Assembly: GCA_903873735.1 (NCBI GenBank)
Contig: CAIQPO010000017.1
Span: 1 to 12,318 of the forward strand
DNA from: Candidatus Collierbacteria bacterium
GTDB lineage: Bacteria; Patescibacteriota; Microgenomatia; UBA1400; MFAQ01
DNA: 12,318 nucleotides
Direction: 5' to 3'
In this document: positions 11,683 to 12,318 of the stretch, one piece after another
Numbering within the stretch: position 1 is the stretch's first letter
How the letters are laid out: each line of letters opens with the position of its first letter
Notes under the pieces: model-generated
Database searches by the model: none
Told to the model about the DNA's origin: nothing
What the model saw: only the letters and a program-made list of their open reading frames with translations
Translations under genes and position numbers: made by a program

Positions 11683-12318
11683 CAACTTGCCTTTAATTTT
11701 TCTCACTGCCTGCTCTCCTCCTTCAATAATCTTGTCTTTGTTCACAAAATCCAAATCCATCACATAAGGTATTTCTGGACAAATTACCAAATCCGCTCCT
11801 CGACACTCCTTTTCTGCCAAGTGATACTTAAGCGAAAACAAAGTGTTCTTCATCACTGACAACCCTGATATCTTTTGCTTTGCTCTATTTTCAGGCAAAA
11901 AATACACCGAGTCTAAATTAACTGCCAACACAATATCAACCCCTCGTTCTCTTACAATTTCCACAGGCACAGGAGCAGAAATTCCACCATCCACTAAAAA
12001 TTTTTCCTTCATTTTCACTGGATGAAAAATAAGCGGCACCGAGCCACTAGCTCGTATAGCCCTTGATAAATCACCTTTTTCAATCTTCACCGTTTCTGCC
12101 GAAATCAAATCTGTCGCTACCGCCACAAACTCCTTTCCTAAATCTTCAATTCTTTTTTCTCCAACCACCTTCCTTAACCATGCCTCCGCCTTTATTCCTT
12201 TCAGTACTCCCAAACCCAATCCGACATCAGTAAAAGTCTTATACCAGTCATCATAACTAAAAGACTTTGCCAGCTTTTCTACCTCCAAAATACTTCCCAA
12301 AGCACAGTACAACCCACC
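11662..12318 (-). CDS. Patatin-like phospholipase, 5' end outside the window
   Basis: 219 residues are visible, with the reading frame open to the right edge (two glycines before the first TTG). This is the C-terminal part of a RssA/YlbK-type patatin-like hydrolase. F-V-A-V-A-T-D-L and A-I-R-A-S-G-S-V-P-L-I-F-H-P precede FLVDGGISAPVPVEIVRERG, where the D-G-G motif supplies the catalytic aspartate. The G-x-S-x-G nucleophile elbow should lie just outside the window, because the visible G-G-L-Y-C-A-L resembles the helix directly following it. Such enzymes hydrolyse lipid esters on the inner face of the membrane. The gene's TGA lies inside the last codons of the Crp/Fnr gene, with no room for a terminator between them. 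Confidence 0.88.
   Translation of the reverse strand, partial: GGLYCALGSILEVEKLAKSFSYDDWYKTFTDVGLGLGVLKGIKAEAWLRKVVGEKRIEDLGKEFVAVATDLISAETVKIEKGDLSRAIRASGSVPLIFHPVKMKEKFLVDGGISAPVPVEIVRERGVDIVLAVNLDSVYFLPENRAKQKISGLSVMKNTLFSLKYHLAEKECRGADLVICPEIPYVMDLDFVNKDKIIEGGEQAVRKIKGKLLGLLGE

Overview
The window looks like a piece of a small, gene-dense bacterial genome, most plausibly a Patescibacteria/CPR lineage. This is inferred from compact genes with gaps of 0-60 bases, a very short SufD, short-leader promoters, and an ECF sigma - two-helix membrane protein - DUF5666-like cluster. TGA is used as a stop (for example at 3118, 8629 and 11662), which excludes the code-25 Gracilibacteria/Absconditabacteria. 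The lineage is inference; no marker gene is present. No rRNA, tRNA, CRISPR array or insertion sequence was seen. The only stretch near 300 bases without a gene is 7195-7412, which is a divergent regulatory region.

Region 1 (1-3105, minus strand) is a SUF iron-sulfur cluster operon: rrf2-type regulator, sufC, sufB, a half-length sufD, and the first 17 codons of sufS running off the left edge. A 27-bp palindrome with perfect 9-bp arms overlaps the TATAAT box directly before the regulator gene. A close copy with the same spacing sits directly before sufS. The operon therefore appears to be autoregulated at two promoters.

Region 2 (3118-5656, minus) holds a DEDDy 3'-5' exonuclease ending in a clamp-binding-like tail, a secreted Ig-like protein with an LPEAG sorting-type C-terminus, and a metallo-beta-lactamase/beta-CASP ribonuclease. 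Divergent from these, on plus, is a zinc-ribbon - membrane helix - FN3-like protein (5715-6470).

Region 3 (about 6471-7880) is a divergent pair, a lipoprotein (minus) and an Hsp20 chaperone (plus), between two strong hairpin terminators. Unlike the rest of the window it uses classical -35/-10 promoters with real leaders, and it breaks the strong C-over-G skew of the plus strand. It looks like a self-contained, possibly acquired, cassette.

Region 4 (7895-9544, minus) encodes an ECF sigma factor, an overlapping two-helix membrane protein (candidate anti-sigma factor) and an exported DUF5666-like protein. Region 5 (9568-11682, plus) encodes PrmC, an L,D-transpeptidase and a Crp/Fnr regulator, each with its own short-leader promoter. 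At the right edge a truncated patatin-like phospholipase (minus) overlaps the end of the Crp/Fnr gene.

A theme throughout is a -10 box ending 6-11 bases before the start codon, with little or no Shine-Dalgarno sequence, for first-in-operon genes. Several genes further inside operons have visible Shine-Dalgarno sequences.
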